Positions 15,205 through 23,197 of a stretch of 28,334 bases of DNA are shown here, in pieces. The stretch is from Proteiniphilum sp. UBA5267 (GTDB lineage: Bacteria; Bacteroidota; Bacteroidia; Bacteroidales; Dysgonomonadaceae). The DNA is taken from positions 1,200 to 29,533 of the forward strand of contig DHTF01000072.1 in assembly GCA_002411515.1 (NCBI GenBank). Direction: 5' to 3'. The first letter of the stretch is position 1. Each line of letters starts with the position of its first letter. The position numbers and the translations under genes are program-made. Below the pieces are notes generated by a model. That model was not told the origin of the DNA. It searched no databases and saw nothing but the letters and a program-made list of their open reading frames with translations.

Positions 15205-16056
15205 TTATAATTCTTTGATCATCTCGAACTGCTTACCTGTTATGTCAATATTTTTCGCCATTAGAAATTCTACAATTGATCGACAGGTCGTATCTGCGTT
15301 GATTAGTTTTGTTTTTGTATGCTTGTTGAGTTTGCTAACCTTTTGGAGCAACAACGAAGCGACACCTTTTCTTCTATGTGCCTTGTCGACGGCTATTTGC
15401 GTAATATCTCCCGAGTTGGGCTCAAAGATGCAATATCCGATTAGCTGTTTGTCTGCAAAAACGCCTAAGTTGATGAAATCTTCTCTTGCTCTATCAATTG
15501 ATTCAAAACTGTTCTGCCAGGAGGGATAAAAATCCCAAAAGTCTGAAACGTGCGCATATTGATTCACATCAAATGCTTCAACAAGATAACCGGCGTGAGT
15601 GTTCTTTATTTCATTTTTAATTTTCTCATTTTCCCATACGAAGTAATTCAATTCACGCGTAACTTTAAAGCCGATTTTTTGATAAACGGAAACAGCTTTC
15701 TTATTGTGTTGCAATACTTCGAGCAGATAGTGATGGATATTTGCTTCCCTTAAATAGGGTATTGAATAGTCGAATATTTTTGTAGCCAGACCCTGGCCTC
15801 GATAATCTTTCAGTGTTCCTGTGCCGGTATCGTAAGCCATTTTAACTCCTTTGAATTCGCCAATCCCATTCAACGTAAACGACACAATTCGCTCTCCTTC
15901 AAATGCGGCAAAAGATAAATCGGGATTAAAACCACGTCTCTTCCACATGGCTTTGAGTTCGTGTTCGTTTATTTGCATGTCATAATCGGAAAAGGCATTG
16001 CTGAATGCCTGTGAGATTGTTTTAAAGTCTGTTTTTCCTAGTGATTTTATTTTCAT
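15205..16056 (-). CDS. Tandem GNAT N-acetyltransferase
   Basis: A 283-residue protein with two GNAT modules. The first (about 1-145) has the acetyl-CoA loop YRGQGLATKIF and 'VLQHNKKAVSVYQKIGFKV'. The second (about 155-283) has HRRKGVASLLL with 'GDITQIAVDKA', but its end is short. Such two-domain proteins modify small amines or peptides; in many the C-terminal module carries the activity. The substrate is unknown. The ATG overlaps the stop of the upstream alpha/beta-hydrolase gene as ATGA, so the two are translationally coupled. Confidence 0.88.
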   Translation of the reverse strand: MKIKSLGKTDFKTISQAFSNAFSDYDMQINEHELKAMWKRRGFNPDLSFAAFEGERIVSFTLNGIGEFKGVKMAYDTGTGTLKDYRGQGLATKIFDYSIPYLREANIHHYLLEVLQHNKKAVSVYQKIGFKVTRELNYFVWENEKIKNEIKNTHAGYLVEAFDVNQYAHVSDFWDFYPSWQNSFESIDRAREDFINLGVFADKQLIGYCIFEPNSGDITQIAVDKAHRRKGVASLLLQKVSKLNKHTKTKLINADTTCRSIVEFLMAKNIDITGKQFEMIKEL

Positions 16057-17180
16057 ATTTCTAAATCTGAAAGGTTGTTTACTCCTCTCAACACATCCTC
16101 ATGCATAATACGTTGCATTCTTTCGGGCTCTTCGAAGAGCGGGCTGTGAGCAGAGTTTTCAAAAGTGTAGAATCCTTTCACGGGAGCTTCTAACTGCATA
16201 AAATAATCTTTTGCGATTGTATAGGATACGGTGTAATCATATACACCTGCCATTATGTAAATGGGAATGTCAAGTTTGGACACCTTATCGATTAGATTGG
16301 TTGCCAACATTTCATCCCATAACGAGCTAACGCCAGAATGAGATTTTCCCCGCCACGTATTGATCTTTTCCTTGAGGGTGTAGTCCCGGCATGTCAAAGA
16401 GGGAAAGAAGATTCCAGAGATTACCGAGTTCATCTCATGCATTGTACCAATGCCAAGGCTATGCATAGCCTGGTCACGTAGTTTGAGGTATGCATCTGGT
16501 GTGCCGTCGATGACAGGCGCAGACAAAAGTCTCCGCACCATTCTTTTGTTTCCATTCTTTTCATAGTGCGTAAGCATATAATCATAAGCCATTTTTTCTG
16601 ATTTGAGTTGATCCGAGATCTGGGCAACACCAATATAAGCATGGTACAATTCTGGGGCCCTGGCAGCTGCTTGCATACCAATAAATGTGCCTCCTGAATG
16701 TCCCATGAGGTATATTTTTTCCTGTCCAAAGCAATGGCGCAAGTAATTTGTCACGTCAAGTACGTCATTGATTAATTGCTCCAATGTGATTGTATCGTTT
16801 AAAACATCGCTATTGTAAGATATGCCTGAGCCACGTTGCTCCCACCAGATAACAGTGAAATAGTCTTCAAGGCCAGTCGGGTATTTTTGTGCAAGAAAGT
16901 AATCAGGCATACCTCCATGAAGATAAAGAAGCACGGGGTTAGTTGAATCTTTACTTTTTATAAACATTCCCTGCTTTACGCCACCGATATCGATAAAAAC
17001 CTTCTCCGAGAGGCTTCCTGCCAGTATGTTACCTGTTTGATCGATGTATGGCTTTGTTTTACCGGAACTCAATACCTGTAACACTCCGACAATAATGAGA
17101 ATGCAAACCAATAGCGTTGTCACTATTATGAGTATCATTTCTGCTGCCTTTCTTGCAAAATGTTTGATGTAAGAGCTCAT
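16053..17180 (-). CDS. Membrane-anchored alpha/beta hydrolase
   Basis: A 375-residue hydrolase. A single N-terminal membrane segment (about 13-36) is followed by the alpha/beta-hydrolase fold: oxyanion-hole HGGMP (about 88-92), WWEQRGSG, and the nucleophile elbow G-H-S162-G-G. An acid in AGVYDYTVSY and a histidine in ENSAHSPLFEEP complete the triad. The HGG and WEQRG segments are typical of the proline-iminopeptidase-like branch, so an aminopeptidase or esterase at the periplasmic face is likely. It is the first gene of the six-gene unit that ends at 11966. No TAnnTTTG promoter was found just upstream; a hairpin at 17196-17234 separates it from the AraC-GyrI gene. Confidence 0.88.
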   Translation of the reverse strand: MSSYIKHFARKAAEMILIIVTTLLVCILIIVGVLQVLSSGKTKPYIDQTGNILAGSLSEKVFIDIGGVKQGMFIKSKDSTNPVLLYLHGGMPDYFLAQKYPTGLEDYFTVIWWEQRGSGISYNSDVLNDTITLEQLINDVLDVTNYLRHCFGQEKIYLMGHSGGTFIGMQAAARAPELYHAYIGVAQISDQLKSEKMAYDYMLTHYEKNGNKRMVRRLLSAPVIDGTPDAYLKLRDQAMHSLGIGTMHEMNSVISGIFFPSLTCRDYTLKEKINTWRGKSHSGVSSLWDEMLATNLIDKVSKLDIPIYIMAGVYDYTVSYTIAKDYFMQLEAPVKGFYTFENSAHSPLFEEPERMQRIMHEDVLRGVNNLSDLEI

Positions 17181-17195
17181 GATTAGACAGTTTTA

Positions 17196-17234
17196 ATGAG
17201 AGAGCCTGCTTTGAAACAGGCTCTTTCATTTTTT
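17196..17234. terminator. Hairpin between the AraC-GyrI and alpha/beta-hydrolase genes
   Basis: ATGAGAGAGCCTG (17196-17208) pairs with CAGGCTCTTTCAT (17217-17229) over 13 positions with one G.T pair and an 8-nt loop, followed by TTTTT on the plus strand. On the minus strand, the coding strand of the AraC gene that ends here, the T-run is poor (TAAAAC). It is probably the end signal of the AraC-GyrI transcript. Confidence 0.55.
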
Positions 17235-18173
17235 ACATCGGTTTCACCGGGACACAGATGTCAACAATAAATTTTCCATCTTTGGGTTCCTCAGGGTACA
17301 TTTCAAAACAGGGCTTATCATCGGGTTGGTAGCCGCTTGTTGGAAGCCACTGGCCATAAACCCAGTCCCATGCTTCTTGAAAATCCTGGGCTGAAAGCTC
17401 AAAACGGGCAATCACATACTTTGCAGCCTCAATATTAATTTCCCAACTTCCCCTTCAACTTTGGTCTCGGGAGGTACTGTAATACAAACACTCATTCTCA
17501 GTTTGTCATCGATCGTAACGTTGGGGTCGTTATGATAAACAACCAACGATTTGAAATCTTTTCCTCCTATTAAACCTCTTGGTCCAGCCCATGAAAACAA
17601 TTTATTCCAAATGCTTTCGAATAGTTTGTCATTTCCCTGATATGGACCAATGTGCCTGATGTAGGCTACCGTCATTTTTGGAAGTTCTTTTACTTCCACG
17701 CCTTTGTTTAGTTTCATATTTGTCCTCCATTTAATGGTTTGTAATTCAGGACAAAAGTACGGGGTTGACTTCTCATCACATTGATGCCTGTTGCTATCTT
17801 GTTGACTTAAATTGCTATTGTTTGATTTGTTTGCTCTGTATTGAGAGGCGGAAACGTGAAAGTAGTTTTTGAAATTCCTGGAAAATATTGAAATGTCAGA
17901 GAATCCACATTTGTAGGCTATTTCGGAAATGCTCTCATTATTATTGTTTAAAATGAATGTGGCAGCTTTTTCAAGTCTCACCCGTAAAATAAACTGAAAA
18001 GGTGTTTCTCCGACAATCGACTGGAATAATCTACTGAAATGAAATTTTGAGAAATTGGCGACCGTGGCTAATTCTTCAAGTGTCATCGGGTTCTCAATAT
18101 TCGATTCAATATAATCAATCGTCCGATTGATCCGGAATATGTATTCACTGTTCAAGTCTTTTTTCTCAATCAT
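17233..18173 (-). pseudogene. AraC-family regulator with GyrI-like domain, split by a one-base frameshift
   Basis: Reading from the ATG at 18173, residues about 10-112 form an AraC DNA-binding domain with two helix-turn-helix units (LEELATVANFSKFHFSRLFQ; ISEIAYKCGFSDISIFSRNF). From about 155 a GyrI-like small-molecule domain begins (GVEVKELPKMTVAYIRHIGP) and runs to EGEVGK, where the frame goes wrong and stops 9 codons later. The next frame resumes with INIEAAKYVIARFELSAQDF and the correct C-terminus (WVYGQWLPTSGYQ ... ICVPVKPM). Restoring one A in the A-run near 17438-17441 gives one frame of 313 codons. Either this is a real mutation or a sequencing error. Such proteins are drug- or stress-responsive regulators. 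The upstream TTG at 18233 overlaps the promoter box and is not used. Confidence 0.8.
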
Positions 18174-18230
18174 TCTATGGTCAGAATTGTTGCCTTCAGG
18201 TCTTTTACACTTTTGCAAAACACTTGTTTG

Positions 18231-18238
18231 CAAAAGTA
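18231..18238 (-). promoter_or_regulatory. Possible -7 box (TACTTTTG) of the AraC-GyrI gene
   Basis: The minus strand reads TACTTTTG about 58 bp before the ATG at 18173, right after the stop codon of the orphan fragment at 18239. It matches TAnnTTTG; no -33 TTTG at the usual distance. Its position supports the ATG at 18173 as the start. Confidence 0.4.
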
Positions 18239-18426
18239 TTAATTTAAATCTACATAAATCGTGCTGATCTCTTTTAAACGTTTGGTATCTAATTCTAACC
18301 CGAACCCGGGCTTGGAGGTATATGAAATTTTACCCTCATCATTTAGCCTTGTGGCAGAAGACAATATACAAGTCAGAGGCCCTACCAGGCTATCGTCTAC
18401 AAAAAGGGGTAGTCTACATTCTTCGT
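18239..18426 (-). pseudogene. Orphan C-terminal fragment, possibly of an enolase-superfamily enzyme
   Basis: Directly after the stop codon of the ICMT-like gene the same frame stays open for 62 codons without a Met and ends in TAA. It reads in part VDDSLVGPLT and SYTSKPGFGLELD followed by TKRLKEI. The PGFG-x-ELD pattern close to a C-terminus resembles the end of mandelate racemase/muconate lactonising enzymes (usually PGLGxExD). No start or ribosome-binding site precedes it, so it is best seen as the leftover tail of a lost gene. The assignment rests on one short motif. Confidence 0.4.
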
Positions 18427-18957
18427 TTATTTATTTTGAAACCAAGGAAAGAACTTTGGTACCTTATGGCGGTATTCTTCATATTGATTTCCGAAATCCT
18501 TTGATAATCTCTTTTCTTCCATTTTTACGATAACTGTCAGCATAAAAACAAATAATGCGATCACTATTATAATCGAGGTTAAGGAATTTATAAACAGTGC
18601 AAAAGCAAGATATACTAAAAAGGTTCCAAATAGCATCGGATTTCTTGTAGTTTTATAAGGCCCTGAAACCACTAGATTCTTTGTTTTTGGACTTATTTCA
18701 ATATTTCCAATTTCAACAGGGCCTCCCTTTCCAATAGTGTTTTGAATTATTATTGACCAAATACCGTATATTAATCCTATTACAAGCAATACAATTATAA
18801 TAGTCCATCTTATTGTCAAATTATTGATGATTTCCAATTTAAACACATTGTCCAATAAAGAAGTAAGGGCATAGATCATTGCAGGCATAAAACCAAATAC
18901 AAGTAATCCCCCAATAATATATCCAATTATCATTTTATATGCAGTCCTTCTATTCAT
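18427..18957 (-). CDS. Isoprenylcysteine/phospholipid methyltransferase-like membrane protein
   Basis: A 176-residue integral membrane protein with about four hydrophobic segments (about 9-33, 48-68, 108-135 as one or two). The C-terminal half has the signature of the ICMT/PEMT family: 'LVVSGPYKTTRNPMLFGTFL' and 'MEEKRLSKDFGNQYEEYRHK', then VPKFFPW. These residues bind SAM and the lipid substrate in the related eukaryotic and bacterial enzymes. Bacterial members mostly have unknown substrates. It follows the pentapeptide gene by 18 bp on the same strand, so the two are probably cotranscribed. Confidence 0.85.
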   Translation of the reverse strand: MNRRTAYKMIIGYIIGGLLVFGFMPAMIYALTSLLDNVFKLEIINNLTIRWTIIIVLLVIGLIYGIWSIIIQNTIGKGGPVEIGNIEISPKTKNLVVSGPYKTTRNPMLFGTFLVYLAFALFINSLTSIIIVIALFVFMLTVIVKMEEKRLSKDFGNQYEEYRHKVPKFFPWFQNK

Positions 18958-18975
18958 AGTCGTTCGTTTTTACGG

Positions 18976-19557
18976 TCATATTGTGCGATCAATTATTATA
19001 TCGTACTTTTCTAGAAGTCCCGAAATGCCACTAATAGAAAATTTTGCTTTCTTTACTCGGTTAATTTCCGGGTCAATTGTATAATTATATGATGTACGAA
19101 AGTCTGCTTTTTCAATGATTGTATGGTCAAATGTTGCACTTGTCAGGTCGCAATTGTCAAATAGAGACTCTGTCAAGTCGCATTCCGTAAAATCGGTTTC
19201 TCGTAATTGTGTATTCTTAAAGGTCGTTTTTTTTATTTTTGTCCTGTAAAATGTTGAATGATTTAAAATGCAATTTTCAAAGCTGAACGAAAGTCCAAAT
19301 TTATTACAACTATCAAAATACAATCCCAGCATTTTACAATCCCGAAATTTTATATCTCTAAATGCGGTTTTTGTCAAAATAGCCAAACTTAAATTGCATC
19401 CTGAGAACTCACAATCGGTGAATATGCAATCCGACATATCTACATTTGAAAAATCACAGTTGATAAAGTTGCAATACCCATATTCTCCTTTTTCAAGTGG
19501 ATTGTTTTTGAAATCATATTTTTCAAACTTCGTTTCCTCTATGTATGCTTCTTCCAT
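18976..19557 (-). CDS. Pentapeptide-repeat protein (Qnr/MfpA-like fold)
   Basis: A 193-residue protein made largely of pentapeptide repeats (about 22-155): 'CNFINCDFSNVDMSDCIFTD', 'CNLSLAILTKTAF', 'TDFTECDLTESLFDNCDLTS'. An interruption around SCNKFGLSFSFEN resembles the loop or hinge seen in Qnr-type proteins. The C-terminus (RVKKAKFSISGISGLLEKYD) is the capping and dimer segment common to chromosomal Bacteroidota members. The fold mimics DNA; Qnr proteins protect gyrase from quinolones, but resistance cannot be claimed from fold alone. It precedes the ICMT-like gene by 18 bp. It lacks the HTH domain of the longer pentapeptide protein at 5052-5969. Confidence 0.85.
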   Translation of the reverse strand: MEEAYIEETKFEKYDFKNNPLEKGEYGYCNFINCDFSNVDMSDCIFTDCEFSGCNLSLAILTKTAFRDIKFRDCKMLGLYFDSCNKFGLSFSFENCILNHSTFYRTKIKKTTFKNTQLRETDFTECDLTESLFDNCDLTSATFDHTIIEKADFRTSYNYTIDPEINRVKKAKFSISGISGLLEKYDIIIDRTI

Positions 19558-19631
19558 AATTTATTGTTGTTCTAAAGATTTCCTGGCACATTCCTTCTAC
19601 ATGGTTCAAACGGATCTCCCAAGGCATCAAC

Positions 19632-20552
19632 TTACTTCATTACGGTGGTGGAAGCAAATGATCTCCTGATTCCTTTTTGGTATTTTACGGCGGGATATCC
19701 TATCACGACAAACAGACCTTCCCTGCTTGGATACCTGATGCCGTGATCGACTCTGAACTTGCGTGCCATTTTCCCGTTTTGGATGAGGGGGTGAATGCCT
19801 CCGAGCATGCAGCTCCCCAACCCGAGTGACTCTGCTGCGTACATCGCCGTTGTTGCCGCCACAATCGGGTCGGCAGGATCGGTATAGGGGGAGCCGTAAA
19901 AGTAAAGGGCCAAGGGTGCATCGTAGTTTACCAGGTTGATGCCTTCCTCCATGTTATGGATATACGTATCGAATAGCGGTTTCACGAAACCTTTAAACAA
20001 CTCATCGTTTGCTTTCCCCCAGAAAGGTTTCATCAACGTTAAGAAACAATTGGAGACAAACCATTTGTTGTGGCTGAGATAGGAGCAGAAGTCAACGGCA
20101 AACCTCCTTGTCTTTTCTTTGCTGTCGAGAATCAGTAGATTTACATCGGAAGGGGGGAGCCCCATGGGGGATGTTCTCGCGGCCTCCACTATTTTTTCTA
20201 TTATTTCAGGCTCTACTGCCCGGTCGAGAAATTCCCTTATACTTCTTCTTCTCTGTAATAAAGCGAATAGTTGGCCATACCCGGCTGCGCTCTCCGGCGA
20301 TGGTAAATCGAATAGCTCGTCCTTGGAAATTTCCCTTCCTGATATCGCGATGGCCGAAGTAGGACATATTGCCATACAATGTCCACAGCCGATGCATCCA
20401 AAAAGAGGCGAGTGACTTATCACTGCTTTGTGGTTTTCGATCAGGAAGTTGAAATCTTTGCATACTGTCACACATTTTCCACAGCCACTACACAACTCCC
20501 TGTCTATGGTGATGGTTGCATTTTCTTTTGTTCTTGAAGTTGGTATTGCCAT
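19632..20552 (-). CDS. Nitroreductase-family protein with N-terminal ferredoxin domain
   Basis: A 306-residue flavoprotein. Two [4Fe-4S] motifs occupy about 15-70: C21-x2-C24-x2-C27-x3-C31 and C53-x2-C56-x2-C59-x3-C63 (the last followed by P). A nitroreductase domain follows (about 95-306), with RRRSIREFLDRAVEPEIIEK and 'AARTSPMGLPPSDVNLLIL' as the FMN-binding start and 'AESLGLGSCMLGGI' later. Such fused enzymes accept electrons from ferredoxin-type donors and reduce nitro compounds or other acceptors in anaerobes. The gene starts 16 bp after the stop of the AlkD-like gene, so the two form a unit. Confidence 0.92.
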   Translation of the reverse strand: MAIPTSRTKENATITIDRELCSGCGKCVTVCKDFNFLIENHKAVISHSPLFGCIGCGHCMAICPTSAIAISGREISKDELFDLPSPESAAGYGQLFALLQRRRSIREFLDRAVEPEIIEKIVEAARTSPMGLPPSDVNLLILDSKEKTRRFAVDFCSYLSHNKWFVSNCFLTLMKPFWGKANDELFKGFVKPLFDTYIHNMEEGINLVNYDAPLALYFYGSPYTDPADPIVAATTAMYAAESLGLGSCMLGGIHPLIQNGKMARKFRVDHGIRYPSREGLFVVIGYPAVKYQKGIRRSFASTTVMK

Positions 20553-20568
20553 GATTGTTAGTTAAAGT

Positions 20569-21297
20569 CTATATGTTCAAGATATCTTTCCTCATTGCCT
20601 CGGCTTTCATATCGGCAGGCATTTTTTCAATGGCATAGCGCAGCGCCGTGCGTGGCATGGTGGCCTTCTGTTTCACTACAAAATCGAACACCTCTTTTTG
20701 ATGGGCTTCGCTTGCTGCTTTTAACATCCAGCCGTATCCTTTCTGCACCAAATCGTTGTTGTCGTGCAGCAGGATGAGCGCAATTTGAAAAATATCGTCC
20801 AGGAATAATCCCTTTCGGGCGGGGATGATCAACGTGACGGAAGATGCACGTTTCACCCAAAGGTTTGAGGAGGTTGCCCATTTTTTCAGTTCGGCGATAT
20901 AATCGGGGTACATCATGATAAATGTCCCTATCGTATGGTTGCACAGGGTATCACAAGCGGCCCAATTGGTCACGTAGTTGTGTACCCAACGTTCAAAGAC
21001 CTGAAAGTCGGCAGGTTCATATTGTTTGTGCAAAGATTCTGCCCAGATGCATGCAATAGCGGCTTCTTCAAGGTAACCTGTGCTCAAGAGTTCTTCGCAC
21101 AGTTCGAATACATGCTGTTTTGACAGATTTTTTATCTGTTGCAGACCGTATTTGCCGATCCTGTTCACTTCCGCCATTCGAACGCCATATACTTTGGGCG
21201 CTTCATTTTCTTTGAAGTAACGGCTGGACGAAGCACGTGTTTTTTCGTCGATGCTCTCTTTGAGCGTTTCTCGGACTTGTTCAATGGTTGTTTTCAT
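20569..21297 (-). CDS. DNA alkylation repair protein, AlkD-like HEAT-repeat glycosylase
   Basis: A 242-residue helical protein of the DNA_alkylation (PF08713) family. It begins with two helices and 'YGVRMAEVNRIGK', a usual opening, then HEAT-like helix pairs including 'ELCEELLSTGYLEEAAIACIW', 'NWAACDTLCNHTIGTFIMMY' (with the W and D near the expected active-site cleft), 'LWVKRASSVTLIIPARKG' and 'LVQKGYGWMLKAASE'. AlkC/AlkD enzymes excise N3- and N7-alkylated purines without flipping the base. The gene is cytosolic, first of a unit with the ferredoxin-nitroreductase. A 15-bp inverted repeat lies in its leader region. Confidence 0.9.
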   Translation of the reverse strand: MKTTIEQVRETLKESIDEKTRASSSRYFKENEAPKVYGVRMAEVNRIGKYGLQQIKNLSKQHVFELCEELLSTGYLEEAAIACIWAESLHKQYEPADFQVFERWVHNYVTNWAACDTLCNHTIGTFIMMYPDYIAELKKWATSSNLWVKRASSVTLIIPARKGLFLDDIFQIALILLHDNNDLVQKGYGWMLKAASEAHQKEVFDFVVKQKATMPRTALRYAIEKMPADMKAEAMRKDILNI

Positions 21298-21318
21298 GTT
21301 TAGATGGCAGTCCTTTGT

Positions 21319-21366
21319 GATTGATTTGTTTTTAAAAAAACGAAGTTAATCAAAAACAAATCAATC
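21319..21366. repeat. 15-bp perfect inverted repeat upstream of the AlkD-like gene
   Basis: GATTGATTTGTTTTT (21319-21333) and AAAAACAAATCAATC (21352-21366) are exact reverse complements separated by 18 bp, in the 109-bp gap between the nitroreductase stop and the AlkD-like start. No T-run follows on the minus strand, so it is either a weak hairpin or a protein-binding operator. Confidence 0.6.
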
Positions 21367-21406
21367 TGTTTAAATAGGAAAAAGAATTTGCAAGGAAAAT
21401 GATGCC

Positions 21407-22006
21407 TTATATGGATCTTATAATCTGATCCTTCTCCAGTCTGAACTTGGGAGTATGGGTGGGCTGATTGCTGTCTTCATTGTCGCGATAACCTATCGCA
21501 ACAGCAAACAACGTCTTATAATCTCCATTCTGTAATACACGGTCATACGCTTCCGTCTGTATACCTTCCATGGGCGTAGAGTCAATCCCCAAGCTTGCGG
21601 TGGCGCTCAGGAAGAATCCCAATGAGAGGTAAACCTGAGAGGTTAACCAGGTCATCACCTGAGCATCTCCTTTGGGCTTTAACACTCGATTATAATAGGA
21701 TGTTACACCTTCGGGCAATAGGGTCAGCTTTTCATTTTCAAAAGCTTCGGCATCCTTAATTACACCGAACACCACCACATGGCTTGCATTCAACACCTTC
21801 TGCTTGTTGTTGTAAGAAAACTCGGCCAACTCACTTTTTACCTTTTCATCAGAAACAAAAGTAAACTTCCATGGCTGGCTGTTGATGGAAGATGGACTCA
21901 ATCTGATGATCTCTTTCAGGTTCTCTATTGTCACCTCGTCAACTTTTTTATTCGGATCATATTTTTTGGTGGTGTATCTGCTCTGTGCAATTTGTAAGAA
22001 ATTCAT
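21407..22006 (-). CDS. NAD(P)H-dependent oxidoreductase, NfsB-like nitroreductase
   Basis: A 199-residue flavin enzyme from the ATG at 22006; an earlier ATG at 22078 would add a peptide with no family match. FMN-binding residues are seen in SRYTTKKYDPNKK, 'RLSPSSINSQPWKFTFV', and the C-terminal 'AVAIGYRDNEDSN' with K/R further on. The length is close to E. coli NfsB and to Bacteroides nitroreductases. It reduces quinones or nitro compounds in the cytosol. It faces the CorA gene divergently across about 126 bp. Confidence 0.9.
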   Translation of the reverse strand: MNFLQIAQSRYTTKKYDPNKKVDEVTIENLKEIIRLSPSSINSQPWKFTFVSDEKVKSELAEFSYNNKQKVLNASHVVVFGVIKDAEAFENEKLTLLPEGVTSYYNRVLKPKGDAQVMTWLTSQVYLSLGFFLSATASLGIDSTPMEGIQTEAYDRVLQNGDYKTLFAVAIGYRDNEDSNQPTHTPKFRLEKDQIIRSI

Positions 22007-22132
22007 GTTTATTCTGTTTATATTATTTGAATGATGGGATGATGGTACAAATAGCATGCCAGTAAAATTGCGTGGCATTGATTACAAAAAAAATTGTACC
22101 TTGCAGTCTGATTATCTTTATATTTTCTACTT

Positions 22133-23191
22133 ATGCACCAGGCTCCTTTAAAACGACAAGAAGACATCGGACTGTCGCCGTATGAACTGAAATTTCGTGG
22201 ACGACATCGTTCTCAGGAGGTAAAAATGACAGTGATTGATATCGGTACAAATGATGTACAGGAAGCAACCATTCACTCGGTAGAAGAGCTTCAATCATAT
22301 AAAGACAAACTCATCTGGCTGAATATAGACGGCCTGCACAATGAGGCGCTCATGGGAGAGTTGGCGGACAGTCTGCTCATTCCGGCAGAGATTTTGTCGG
22401 ATGTGATGGAGCCGGGCACGCGCCCACAGACAGAAGAGTTTGACAATGGACTTTTCCTGTCCATCAAAATGATGCAGTTCGATGAAGCGTTGTATCAGGT
22501 ATCCATCGATAATCTGAGTATCGTGGTGATGAACAATATGCTGATTACTTTCCAGGAAGAACACAACAGCCTGTTTAATCCTGTGAAAGAGCGACTAAAG
22601 ATGCATAACAAGAGATTCAGGTCACAGGGAGTCGATTACCTTGCCTTTGCCCTGCTTGATGTGGTGATTGACAATTACATTTTTATTCTGGGCGCGATGG
22701 GCGAAAAAATTGAAGACCTGGAGAACAAAATGGTCATCAACCCCGACAGGGGGACGCTGAAGATCATCAACCTCTTTAAGCGGGAGCTTAGCGATCTGGG
22801 GCGTTACATAAAACCTGCCAGGGAAATGATCACGATCCTCGTGAAGAAGGATAGCGATTTTGTTGCAGAGAAAAACTACAAACATTATAAAGAGCTGCAG
22901 GACAACATAAACCAGGCAGTGGAATTACTGGATTATTATCGTGAGATCTTGTACGATGAATTGAATGTGTATCACTCTTCAATGAGTACCAGGCTGAATG
23001 ATATCATGGCTCTGCTGACGGTATTTTCGGGGATATTCATCCCGCTCACATTTATCGTGGGTGTGTACGGGATGAATTTCGACAACATGCCGGAACTCCG
23101 TCTGCCCTATGGTTACTTTATCATCTGGGGTGTGATGCTGCTGATTGCAGCGGGCATGCTCTGGTATTTTAAAAGAAAAAAATGGTTCTGA
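22133..23191 (+). CDS. corA: CorA-type magnesium/cobalt channel
   Basis: A 352-residue CorA. The long N-terminal cytoplasmic domain (about 1-280, mixed alpha/beta with the long helix 'LENKMVINPDRGTLKIINLF') is followed by a first membrane helix (about 290-311), the defining YGMN at 312-315 with FDNMPEL, and a second membrane helix (about 325-345) ending in the basic KRKKWF. As a pentamer it carries Mg2+ (and Co2+) inward. The gene is alone on the plus strand, divergent from the nitroreductase and ending 6 bp before the convergent DUF4919 gene. A possible TATCTTTA -7 box lies about 20 bp upstream of the start. Confidence 0.95.
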   Translation: MHQAPLKRQEDIGLSPYELKFRGRHRSQEVKMTVIDIGTNDVQEATIHSVEELQSYKDKLIWLNIDGLHNEALMGELADSLLIPAEILSDVMEPGTRPQTEEFDNGLFLSIKMMQFDEALYQVSIDNLSIVVMNNMLITFQEEHNSLFNPVKERLKMHNKRFRSQGVDYLAFALLDVVIDNYIFILGAMGEKIEDLENKMVINPDRGTLKIINLFKRELSDLGRYIKPAREMITILVKKDSDFVAEKNYKHYKELQDNINQAVELLDYYREILYDELNVYHSSMSTRLNDIMALLTVFSGIFIPLTFIVGVYGMNFDNMPELRLPYGYFIIWGVMLLIAAGMLWYFKRKKWF

Positions 23192-23197
23192 ATTCCA

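Noticed and set aside
18261..18533. Plus-strand 90-codon open frame
   Set aside because: It overlaps the end of the ICMT-like gene and the orphan tail on the other strand; no family pattern.
5052..21297. Integron-like cassette array, suggested by many small resistance-type genes in one direction
   Set aside because: The genes overlap or lie within 31 bp in operons, and no repeated attC-like palindromes or integrase are seen.
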